Below are positions 18,044 to 25,798 of a DNA stretch of 64,000 nucleotides, one piece after another. Location of the stretch: positions 44,986 to 108,985 of the forward strand of contig NZ_BBOX01000026.1 of NCBI RefSeq assembly GCF_001553455.1, in the 5' to 3' direction. This DNA comes from Streptomyces hygroscopicus subsp. hygroscopicus. Its GTDB lineage: Bacteria > Actinomycetota > Actinomycetes > Streptomycetales > Streptomycetaceae. The first letter of the stretch is position 1. Each line of letters opens with the position of its first letter. The position numbers and the translations under genes are program-made. Under the pieces are notes generated by a model. The model was not told where the DNA came from. It did not search any database and saw nothing but the letters and a program-made list of their open reading frames with translations.

Positions 18044-19989
18044 CGTTCCAGATCCGCGCCATCTCCATCTACAGCAGGGATGGCGAGATTCGCACAGTTC
18101 CGTTCCAGACAGGCTCACTCAACATCATCACGGGGGACTCCAGACGCGGAAAGAGCGCCCTCTTGACCATCGTCGACTACTGCCTGGGCAGCGACGACTT
18201 CGTCATCCGGGGAGCGGCACTCCGCAACTTCGTGCACGTCTTCGCGCTCACCATCGCCAAGGGCGACGAGCAGCTGTTCGTGGCACGTCCCGCGCCCGTC
18301 GGCAAGGCGGCAACCAACACCACCTTCTGCATCGTCTCCCAGGCGCACGGAGCGCCCCCGCCTGACTATGCGAACTTGACCTTCTCCATGCCGCTGGATG
18401 TCGCCAAGAAGGTTCTGTCTAGGTTCACCGGCATCGACCCCTCCGTGCAGCTGCCCGTGGCACGCAGCCCCCGCCAGCTCTCCCCATCCGTGCGGCACGG
18501 CTTGTTCTTCTGCCTCCAGGAGCAGAACGAGGTCGCCAATCAGGACCTTCTCTTTCACGGTCAGATGGACGACTTCCATCGCCCCGCTCTGCGAGCGATG
18601 CTCCCGTATTTCCTAGGAGCCGTGGATCCCGAACGCGCCCAGCTTGAACACCGCCTCAGGCTCCTACGTCGGCAACTGATCGAACAACAGGAGCACCTGC
18701 GGGCAGCCCGTCCCTTCCAACACGCCTCAGGGACGGCGGCCGGCCTGCACGGGGAAGCCGTCGAAGCCAACCTGCTGACCCCCGCCCCGGCAGGACGTCT
18801 ACTGTCCAACGACGAGATTGTTGACCGACTGCGCCAAGCGGTCGAGACAACCGTTCCTGATGCGGAGCCACCCGCGGGCGAGGACCCGCTGTCTGCTCTC
18901 AACGCGACGCGGCGCGACCTGCGTGAGGCCTACTCCCGGACCCGCGTACGGATATCCAACCTCAAGACCATCGCTAGAGAAAAGGACGACTTCCTCGGCC
19001 AGGTACAGGAGCAGCATGCTCGACTTGCCACGCTCGGCCTTCTGCAGCGAGCTCACTCGGAGATGACGCCGCAAGGCGAGCTATGCCCAGTGTGCGGCAG
19101 TCACGCGTCAGACGCCGGGCAGGTAGCCCAGATCATGCGGCGAGACCTTGAACGCCTGGATGCTGAGATGTCCGCGATGGGAGAGGCGACACCGGACATC
19201 AATGCGCGCATCGCGGACGAGGAGGGTGCACTCGCGGATCTGCGGTCAGCGCTGGCTCGCAACCAGGAGGAGATCGAGGTCCTGAGTGCTGGCCAGCGGG
19301 CAGCTGCCCAGGAGGATCCGCAGCACCGGGCAGCTGTAGTCCAGGGACGCATCAGCCTTTTCCTGGACACTATGGCCCGTCATGCCCAGGATCCCGTGGA
19401 AGACCGTCGTGAGGAACTCGCCATGGAGATCGCCTCGCTCGAAGAACGGCTCGGCAACAGCGCTCAGGAGGACCTACTCAGCAGCTATCTATCCCTCGTC
19501 AACCAGAAAATCCAGTCCAAAGCCGTTGCTCTGGAACTGGAGCACCATAGCGATCCCATCCGCTTGGACCCTCGAGCACTGACTCTCATCGCCGACACGC
19601 GACGCGGACCCGTCAAGATGCCCGAAATGGGCAGTGGGCATAACTATCTGGGTTACCACATCGCGACCATGCTGAGCCTGCATGAGTGGTTCAACGAGAT
19701 CCACAGCCCGGTTCCGCGCTTTCTCATCCTCGATCAGCCTTCGCAGGCAGGGTTCCCCGATGAGACTCGCGGCGGAGGGTTCGGGTCCGCCCGGGCCACG
19801 CTGCTCAACCTCTACGAGACGATCCACTTGAGCATCGAGTCCCTCGCCGGCGCCTTCCAGGTCATCGTCCTTGAACACGCCGACCTGGATGACGAACCCT
19901 TCCGCAGTGCTGTTCGTGCACGATGGAAGCGAAGCAACGGAGAAGCCCTCGTCCCTGAGCACTGGATCACCTACGACTCCGACGAGTGA
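18040..19989 (+). CDS. ABC-three-component system ATPase (DUF3732-like, Rad50-type)
   Basis: 649 residues from TTG 18040, chosen because AGGAG at 18028-18032 lies 7 nt upstream and the protein then starts TFQIRAISIYSRDGEIRTV, the usual first strand of this family. Walker A GDSRRGKSALLTIVDYCLG; Walker B region PRFLILDQPSQAGFP. Between them lies a long charged helical region with a CPVCG zinc-hook-like motif (~residue 350) flanked by coiled-coil sequence, as in Rad50/SMC proteins. The C-terminus contains ADLDDEPFRSAVRARWK. Longer upstream extension of the frame overlaps the middle component and is not the real start. Confidence 0.85.
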   Translation: MTFQIRAISIYSRDGEIRTVPFQTGSLNIITGDSRRGKSALLTIVDYCLGSDDFVIRGAALRNFVHVFALTIAKGDEQLFVARPAPVGKAATNTTFCIVSQAHGAPPPDYANLTFSMPLDVAKKVLSRFTGIDPSVQLPVARSPRQLSPSVRHGLFFCLQEQNEVANQDLLFHGQMDDFHRPALRAMLPYFLGAVDPERAQLEHRLRLLRRQLIEQQEHLRAARPFQHASGTAAGLHGEAVEANLLTPAPAGRLLSNDEIVDRLRQAVETTVPDAEPPAGEDPLSALNATRRDLREAYSRTRVRISNLKTIAREKDDFLGQVQEQHARLATLGLLQRAHSEMTPQGELCPVCGSHASDAGQVAQIMRRDLERLDAEMSAMGEATPDINARIADEEGALADLRSALARNQEEIEVLSAGQRAAAQEDPQHRAAVVQGRISLFLDTMARHAQDPVEDRREELAMEIASLEERLGNSAQEDLLSSYLSLVNQKIQSKAVALELEHHSDPIRLDPRALTLIADTRRGPVKMPEMGSGHNYLGYHIATMLSLHEWFNEIHSPVPRFLILDQPSQAGFPDETRGGGFGSARATLLNLYETIHLSIESLAGAFQVIVLEHADLDDEPFRSAVRARWKRSNGEALVPEHWITYDSDE

Positions 19990-20112
19990 CCTGCTGGGTA
20001 GAGCCGCATGGCAGGCACATGCCGCCCGAGGAGACCGAACGCCTGCGCCATCTCCCGTGGCACGTCCGAGCAAACGCATTGCAGGTCTCATTTGACGGCT
20101 ACGCGGCAGCAG

Positions 20113-20463
20113 TCAGGATTCGTCGAGTTCGACCTTTTGCTCTCTCGGGATCGCGTCAACGTTGCCGTCGGCATCTAGGGCTTCCTCTGTCCAGGTAATT
20201 TTCGCTTCCTTGATGCCGCGCTTCCGGCGGAGGTAGCTCTTGATTTGATCGGCGGCCACGTCAACGGTGATCCCGACAGGGATCGTCAGCAGGAGAGTTA
20301 CCAACTGGTCTTCCCCTCGCGGCTTGTTCTCCGGATCACCACGCAGGGCTATGCCGTTGTCGGAGACGGGTGCGTCTGCCGCACCGGCCGCTTTCGCGTC
20401 CGCCTCAATGGCAGAGATGAAGGCCTTAGTGTTGTCGGTCTTTAGATCCAGGAAGTAGTTCAT
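20113..20463 (-). CDS. Small conserved-type protein, partner of the CHAT protease
   Basis: 116 residues from ATG 20463 (GGGAG just upstream; the ATG overlaps the CHAT stop as ATGA). It starts MNYFLDLKTDNTKAFISAIE and has a hydrophobic central part (QLVTLLLTIPVGITVDVAAD) followed by a basic helix KSYLRRKRGIKEAKI and an acidic end. No enzyme motif. Its layout (small alpha/beta protein, YLRRKR helix) loosely recalls the effector-associated EACC1-type constant components described beside caspase-like effectors, but this is a weak impression. As the last gene of the TPR-CHAT operon it may be a substrate, inhibitor or sensor. Confidence 0.6.
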   Translation of the reverse strand: MNYFLDLKTDNTKAFISAIEADAKAAGAADAPVSDNGIALRGDPENKPRGEDQLVTLLLTIPVGITVDVAADQIKSYLRRKRGIKEAKITWTEEALDADGNVDAIPREQKVELDES

Positions 20464-22676
20464 TGGTGCTCTCCCAGCCACATCCGTTCAGGGGGTCTGT
20501 GGCTTGTGCTTGCTCTGGGGTCGCCCACCACGAACCAGGGGGACCACCAGGATGCGTGCGTCGGTCGCGGGTGCTCGCAGCCAGTGATGAGAGCCTTGAC
20601 ATCATCTACGCGTAGTCGGCGGCGCATGGTCTGTCGTGCCCAAGCGACCGCCGGACCGACCGCGAGCGGCCGGTCGGGTGTTCGCCATGGCCGGTCCGGG
20701 CCTTTGCCGTTCAGAGCCCACACGAACAGGTCGGCGAAGAGTACGCCGGCCGCGTCAGGAACAGGGGCCATGCTGACCACGGCGGCCTTGGCGCCGGTCA
20801 CCACAATCAACTGGCGGACAACTCCGAGGAACTCGTTGTTTTCCTCCCTTGAGAAGTCGCCAGCGCTGCATCCGGTCAGCAAGAGGATGTCGGCGTCGAA
20901 GGTGCGTCCGGGGACGTTCATAAGGTCGGTGGGCCTCGTCCAGGTGCCGTTGAGGGACAGCAACAGCCCCTGAGGCTCAGCGTGGCACGCAAGGTGCAGC
21001 AGTCCCGCGCTGCACCCGTGCTCCAGGAACCTGCCGCAATCGGCAGTCCCGAGAAACCCGGACCCGGGGTCATCGGCGAAGTGGTTCGACCTGGTGGTCT
21101 CCACCTCCTGGTCCACGAAGACGAGGCCTTCACCCCCTCCGTCACAGGCCACACCCAGATAAGCAGAGTCCCGCCTGCTTGGTTCTGAGCGTGGACGATA
21201 GGCGCGCAGATGACGCAGAATGCCCGCTGCTGGTACGACAGTGATCGTGTAGCGCTCACCGAGCGTGAGGTTGGAATTGGACGGGTCCGGGCTCGGTACC
21301 TGGTGCCACGGAACGCCGACAAGAAGTGAATCGGGAGAGATGATCAGCGTGTCTATATCGTCCGAGACCGGCCCAAGTAGCCGATCTGCGCTAGGGAAAG
21401 CGCTGCTGGGCAGTACCTCGCCAAGGCGACCAGCTTTGACGGCCGCGGTGGCGAATTCCGAGGTGACGCCCCTGGCAAGCCCGGCGGTGACACTATTCCG
21501 GGTCACGACGGTGCGCAGGGGAGCGCCGTCGTTCCACCGATAGCTGATGTACGCCTCGCCCGGCTCTAGGCTGGCCTGCAGGTCCTCGGGGGTCACGGGA
21601 GAGGTGCTGAGCAGCTCAATCCGCTCTGGTGTGTCGTGATAGATGTGCTGGAACCGTCTGGCTACCTGCCGGTCGATGTCCTCCAGCTCGTGCTCCTTGC
21701 GACGGAGCCTCTCCTTCATCACCTGGACTTCGTCGTCGGAGCGCGTGATCAGTGTTGCTTTGATCATTTGCTGGAGGTTGGATTGTTCTCGGGTCAGATC
21801 CTTTCTGCGCGTCATCAGATCCGACAGGGTGCCGTCGTCGGCGGCCAGCCGGCTCCAGGTGTCGTCCTGGAGGTGTTGGTCCTGAAACGAGCGTCCTTTG
21901 GGCGCCTCGCTGAGCAGCCAGATGAGCTCTTGCCACAGCGGATGCTGCCCCATGGTGGCCGCCGACCTGCTTACCTTGCTGGTCAGGACGCGGGTTCCGT
22001 TGGCGATGATGGTCCGATCGTTGATCTCCCGGTCCCTGGGTATTCGAAGGCTCGGCCGGGCCTGCTCATAGGTGTGTAGGGCATCGACCGCACCGGTGAT
22101 CCACTCCGTGCCGCCGGCCTGCGTCAGCGTGACGGCGGCCGTCATTCCAGCAGCCGCTGACTCCACCGGGCGGTCCGCGCGCGTGAAGGCCTCTGCCGCA
22201 CGGCTGAGGGCGGGTATGCTCCGAGGGTCCGGCGAGCCGCCGACCACGTCCGTCCGAAGGGCCTGCCCAGCCAGGAATTCGGCCATCCCCCTTCCCCACC
22301 AGTCGTCGGCGGCGCCGAGGTATTCGGCTGCTATTCCGCACATGGAGTAGCACTTTTCGCGATACTCGGGTCGGAGCAGGCCGAGCCAGTTGTACTCATA
22401 GGCGGCCTGGTACCAGCACCGTCCCGCGTCCCCGACCAATCCGACCGTGCGGAACAGTTCAGCCGCGTGCTCGTACTCCGCCGCACGTTCCTTCCGCAGG
22501 TCAAGAAGGGCCGAGGTATTGCCGGACTGTACGAGACTCTGTGCGACTTTCCGGCCACGACCCAGACTCTGCGCGCGCTGATAGCGGCACTGCGCCTCCA
22601 TGCGGGTGTTCCCGGAGGCTGCGTACTGCTCCGCTAGCTCAAGGAACCGGTCCGCAGCCGTTCGTACGTCAGTCAT
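20460..22676 (-). CDS. CHAT-domain caspase-like protease with TPR-like N-terminus
   Basis: 738 residues. The first ~250 residues are TPR-like helical repeats (ADRFLELAEQYAASGNTRMEAQ…). A charged coiled-coil follows (~340-390). The C-terminal ~350 residues are a CHAT peptidase with the catalytic dyad visible as His565 in LLHLACHAE and Cys603 in LLLTGCSAGD. CHAT proteases act as activated effectors in several bacterial conflict systems, for example gasdermin and Craspase pathways. ATG 22676 overlaps the TPR gene's 3' end; its stop overlaps the small downstream gene. No gasdermin or pore-forming candidate is evident next to it. Confidence 0.87.
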   Translation of the reverse strand: MTDVRTAADRFLELAEQYAASGNTRMEAQCRYQRAQSLGRGRKVAQSLVQSGNTSALLDLRKERAAEYEHAAELFRTVGLVGDAGRCWYQAAYEYNWLGLLRPEYREKCYSMCGIAAEYLGAADDWWGRGMAEFLAGQALRTDVVGGSPDPRSIPALSRAAEAFTRADRPVESAAAGMTAAVTLTQAGGTEWITGAVDALHTYEQARPSLRIPRDREINDRTIIANGTRVLTSKVSRSAATMGQHPLWQELIWLLSEAPKGRSFQDQHLQDDTWSRLAADDGTLSDLMTRRKDLTREQSNLQQMIKATLITRSDDEVQVMKERLRRKEHELEDIDRQVARRFQHIYHDTPERIELLSTSPVTPEDLQASLEPGEAYISYRWNDGAPLRTVVTRNSVTAGLARGVTSEFATAAVKAGRLGEVLPSSAFPSADRLLGPVSDDIDTLIISPDSLLVGVPWHQVPSPDPSNSNLTLGERYTITVVPAAGILRHLRAYRPRSEPSRRDSAYLGVACDGGGEGLVFVDQEVETTRSNHFADDPGSGFLGTADCGRFLEHGCSAGLLHLACHAEPQGLLLSLNGTWTRPTDLMNVPGRTFDADILLLTGCSAGDFSREENNEFLGVVRQLIVVTGAKAAVVSMAPVPDAAGVLFADLFVWALNGKGPDRPWRTPDRPLAVGPAVAWARQTMRRRLRVDDVKALITGCEHPRPTHASWWSPWFVVGDPRASTSHRPPERMWLGEHQ

Positions 22677-23412
22677 CCAGCGTCGCCCCCAAGCCCTTCG
22701 CTGCCTCCTCTTCGAGGTCGGCAGCACCGGGTAGACCACGCACCAAGTCCAGCACCTGCTCGTATTCCTCGGCCGCCGAGTCAAAGTCCTTCAGGATCCG
22801 ATGATTGTGCGCGAGCACCAGCCGGAAGGTCGCCTCGGTGCGGCGGTCCCCCAGTCGGCCTGCGACGTCCGCGGCTTGAGCGGCCGAAGCGAGGGATCCC
22901 ATGGGGTCTCCGGCCGCCAGCTGCGCCTGCGTCCGATACCGGAAGGCCACCAATCGAAATGTGAGCAAACGCAGACTGTCGGTGTGCTCGGTCGCGGCGA
23001 TGAGCTGGTTGCTCAGATCGGTGTCGGACCAACGGTTCAGGTCGGCCAATGTTTCCAGCTTGGCCGCCGAGGCCTCCAGGCGTCCGGCCTGGTCCTCCGC
23101 CTGGCCGAACTGGCCAATGGCTCGGTCAAACCACAGTAGACTCTCCTCCTGTCGGCCGTCGACTGTCAGAGCGTGCCCACTGCCCAGGAAAGCCTGGGCC
23201 GCCGGGGTCGCGAGCTCATCCTGCTCGAAGATTTCCGCTGCCCTGCGAAGCTGTTCGAACGCTGCGCCGCCGCGTTGCAGTTGAAACAGGTATCTGCCGA
23301 GCTCGAATCGGGCTGCAGCTTCCTTGCCTCGGTCGCCCGACTGCGAGAATTTTTCAGCGGCGGCTGCAAGGGTGGAAGTTTGTTGATCGGTATACGCACT
23401 ACTGCCGCTCAT
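22669..23412 (-). CDS. TPR-repeat protein, first gene of the CHAT operon
   Basis: 247 residues from ATG 23412, which has GGAG 9 nt upstream; another ATG at 23421 touches the GGAG and is unlikely. The protein is a series of TPR-like helix pairs (AAAAEKFSQSGDRGKEAAARFELGR…; AAQAFLGSGHALTVDGRQEES; RLVLAHNHRILKDFDSAAEEYEQV) with no other domain. Its last eight bases overlap the start of the CHAT gene. A sensing or scaffolding role for the CHAT protease is inferred from order and repeat type. Confidence 0.75.
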   Translation of the reverse strand: MSGSSAYTDQQTSTLAAAAEKFSQSGDRGKEAAARFELGRYLFQLQRGGAAFEQLRRAAEIFEQDELATPAAQAFLGSGHALTVDGRQEESLLWFDRAIGQFGQAEDQAGRLEASAAKLETLADLNRWSDTDLSNQLIAATEHTDSLRLLTFRLVAFRYRTQAQLAAGDPMGSLASAAQAADVAGRLGDRRTEATFRLVLAHNHRILKDFDSAAEEYEQVLDLVRGLPGAADLEEEAAKGLGATLDD

Positions 23413-23654
23413 TTCGATCATCTCCGAAAGCGGCGAACTTGGACGCGGGCTGGGCCGCGTGCGGGATTCCCGCCGAACCCATCCTGATTCCTTCTCTCTC
23501 TTCATGCTATCCACATTGTGGGAGGGCTTGCAGCGTGAACCGGGTGGCTGCTCCGTCGACCCCGTGCCGGTAACTAACGAGGTCGTGCACGGTAAGCGGT
23601 GAGACGTCGAGCTCTGGATCGTCGATCATGGTCGTGTGGTGGGGAACGAGACTC

Positions 23655-24127
23655 GTGCAGCGATCATCTACGATCGGAGAATCACCAGTCTGTCGACCGG
23701 CGTGATCGCTGAACTCGTTACTTAGGTAGGGCCGTTGTGGCATGAACGGCACCAGGCCAGGCTCGCGACACGACCACGCAAGCGGGCCGTGGGCGCCGGT
23801 GCGAAGCATCGGCTGGTCTTCGTCGACCAGCTTGGCCACGCTGGTGCACCTCCGTCATGGAGTCACGCATGACGTGCTGGACTGCTGGTTCGGGGTGGAC
23901 CCCTCCACCATCACCCTGTCCATCGAGGAGGTGCGCCCCCTGTTGGCCGAGCGAGGCTGCACTGTCACTGCCGGAGTGCGGTTACGGACTCTGGCAGAGG
24001 TCGTCGACCACCTCGGCGCCAGCGAGAGGACCGGGATCATCGGCGGCACCGAGATCCGGGTCTGGCGGCCGTCCGTCGGACGCAAGGGACCGGGACAGGC
24101 TTATCTCCGGCAAGAGCAAGCAAAGCG
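23655..24127 (+). pseudogene. Decayed IS5/IS112-type transposase fragment
   Basis: Reads as the N-terminal third of an IS5-group transposase when three lesions are ignored: an in-frame TAG at 23723-23725 (…ELVT*VGPLWHERHQARLATRPRKRAVGAGAKHRLVFVD), a small deletion near 23832 after which the frame continues ATLVHLRHGVTHDVLDCWFG…GIIGGTEIRVWRP, and one extra G near 24085 after which it continues DRDRLISGKSKQ. The rest of the transposase is missing; the fragment stops at the 24131 hairpin. Not functional. Confidence 0.75.
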
Positions 24128-24130
24128 CTG

Positions 24131-24169
24131 CTGCCAGGAGGGCACCGCTGTGCGGTGCCCTCCTGGCAG
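24131..24169 (+). promoter_or_regulatory. Perfect 18-bp hairpin just upstream of the PIN-domain gene
   Basis: Arms 24131-24148 and 24152-24169 are perfectly complementary with a 3-nt TGT loop. The 3' arm ends at the AGGA that serves as ribosome site of the PIN gene (start 24179), so the RNA hairpin would partly cover it. No T-run follows, so a simple intrinsic terminator is less likely than a 5'-UTR element or an RNase target. Confidence 0.7.
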
Positions 24170-24178
24170 GATCAGCGC

Positions 24179-25144
24179 ATGCTCATCACACCCCGCCCCG
24201 GCGCCGACCGCAGAAGCATCCGTGGCGCGCTCCGCGACGCCCACACTGCGGCCAGCAACCTCCAAGGGGCCGGACCTGAAACGGCCTTCTCCCGGCTCAT
24301 GCGGTACCTCAGCTGGGCCACCGACACCGCTGGCGTGCTTGGCCACCAGATCAGCGACGATGACATCGACCGCCTCGTTCTTACCCGCCGCTACCAGTCC
24401 CTCCTGAGCAGTTGCGGCACACTCGCTGGAAGCTCTCAGGAACGCCTCGTCAACGGGCTGATCAATCTTGAGGTGGCCGAACGCATCCAAGCCTTCGAAG
24501 ACGCCCTTGTGGCCCTCAACGCCCAGATAGAGCGCTGGACCGGGCGTGAGTGGTTTGTAGTCGCGGACTCCAGCTTCTACATTCAGAACCCCGACAGGCT
24601 CTCCGAGGTGGACCTGCACAAGATTCTTGGACTGCCGCCAGCTGAGCACATCCGGCTGCTGTTCCCTATCGCTGTTGTAGATGAGCTGGACGCCCTGAAG
24701 GAATCGGGTAAGCACCGATCGCGCTGGCGCGCCTCACACACGCTCGGCCGCTTGGACCAGGTCCTGAACGGCTCCACCTTCGGCATCCTGCGCTACGCCG
24801 ATCTCAACGGCGAACCGGCCCTGTGGCGCGGCGAGGTGAACGTCGAGATCGTCCTGGACCGGCCCGGCCACGTACGTCTCCCGATCACCGACGACGAGAT
24901 CATTGACAGGGCAGTGGCCATTCAGGCTCTCTCCGCCCGCGAGGTGCGGCTGCTGACGTGCGACACCGGTCAACACACCCGCGGCCGGGCGGCCGGGCTG
25001 AAGGTGACGAAGGTGCCAGCGAAGGGGCCTGGGCCGGAACCCGACTGGGAAGCCGAGGACAAGCCGGGCAACGGGACCCGGGCGAAGCGACGCGAGCGGC
25101 AGGCGGCCCGTGACGTCGAGTCAGGTGAACCGTCTCCCAGGTAA
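24179..25144 (+). CDS. PIN-domain ribonuclease-like protein
   Basis: 321 residues. The N-terminal half is helical (~1-115); a PIN domain follows, with acidic residues in VVADSSFYIQNPDRL (D130), FPIAVVDELDALKES, and RLLTCDTGQHTRGRA (D262), matching the metal-binding set of PIN nucleases of the PhoH/VapC-like large type. A basic, disordered tail (RAKRRERQAARDV) ends it. ATG 24179 has AGGA 7 nt upstream; a GTG at 24155 lies inside the hairpin. No antitoxin-like partner overlaps it, so a stand-alone RNase or tRNA/mRNA-cleaving defence effector are both possible. Confidence 0.78.
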   Translation: MLITPRPGADRRSIRGALRDAHTAASNLQGAGPETAFSRLMRYLSWATDTAGVLGHQISDDDIDRLVLTRRYQSLLSSCGTLAGSSQERLVNGLINLEVAERIQAFEDALVALNAQIERWTGREWFVVADSSFYIQNPDRLSEVDLHKILGLPPAEHIRLLFPIAVVDELDALKESGKHRSRWRASHTLGRLDQVLNGSTFGILRYADLNGEPALWRGEVNVEIVLDRPGHVRLPITDDEIIDRAVAIQALSAREVRLLTCDTGQHTRGRAAGLKVTKVPAKGPGPEPDWEAEDKPGNGTRAKRRERQAARDVESGEPSPR

Positions 25145-25281
25145 GCACGACGAGCGCGGGCCAAATCCGACGCCACTGCCGTCACCATCCCAGGCATGGC
25201 AAGCGACACGCCGGAGATTGCCGACGATATAGGCGAGAAGGACTGGTCGGAAGCGCTCAACCGAGCGCTTGAGCATCGTCG
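25145..25281. other. Gap after the PIN gene; possible 30-codon ORF
   Basis: Contains only an ATG-TAG frame at 25196-25288 (MASDTPEIADDIGEKDWSEALNR…) with no clear ribosome site. It resembles a protein tail rather than a gene and may be a remnant. Confidence 0.3.
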
Positions 25282-25514
25282 TCAATAGCGGCGCCGCCCC
25301 CAGCGCCGGGGCGCAAGGCGAAGCTGGGCGGTGAGGTCGTCTTCCCGGAGGTTGGCCACGTCGCTTGGCTCCACATCGTCCAGGCCACCGCAGCGCAAGA
25401 CTCGGCGACGTCCAGCAGCATGTACGCCATGCCGACGAACTGGGCGCCGACGCGGACGCGCCGGCCGCCAGCCTCGGCGGCCGGGTACACAACCACGGGC
25501 GGCCCCTCGACCAT
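25282..25514 (-). pseudogene. Frameshifted small actinobacterial protein of unknown function
   Basis: On the minus strand the frame begins MVEGPPVVVYPAAEAGGRRV, then RVGAQFVGMAYMLLDVAE and is then lost; shifting by one base gives LRCGGLDDVEPSDVANLREDDLTAQLRL and a stop at 25282. The junction near 25400 reads GAG TCT TGC; one additional T (GAG TTC TTG CGC) would restore one continuous protein of the VVVYP…GGRRV…GMAY…LLDVAEFLRRAGL type often seen in Streptomyces mobile regions. Probably inactive, unless the missing base is a sequencing error. Confidence 0.55.
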
Positions 25515-25798
25515 GCTCCAAGCGTGAGGCGCGTGCCCCGAGCGTGTATGCGGGGCGCCCGAAGCATTCGTAGGCTGGTTGTGGGATCTTCTTGCGCTCG
25601 GCATGCACCAATGCTGTGACCTACCGATCTCTGCTCTGTCTCACACCGATGGCCATGCTTCTGTCTCAGGAGCGTGGCCATTTCCTAGGTCGGTTCTGAC
25701 GCGGGAGCTATGCCGGGCATCCAGTGCGTCTGCTGGGGACCGTGGGCGAGCGGTCATGGGTACGCTTGCGGACGGATGGGCTGGGACTTGGGGGTGCT

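Noticed and set aside
25196..25288. 30-codon ORF after the PIN gene as an antitoxin
   Set aside because: No ribosome site, too short, no overlap with the PIN gene; kept only as a note.
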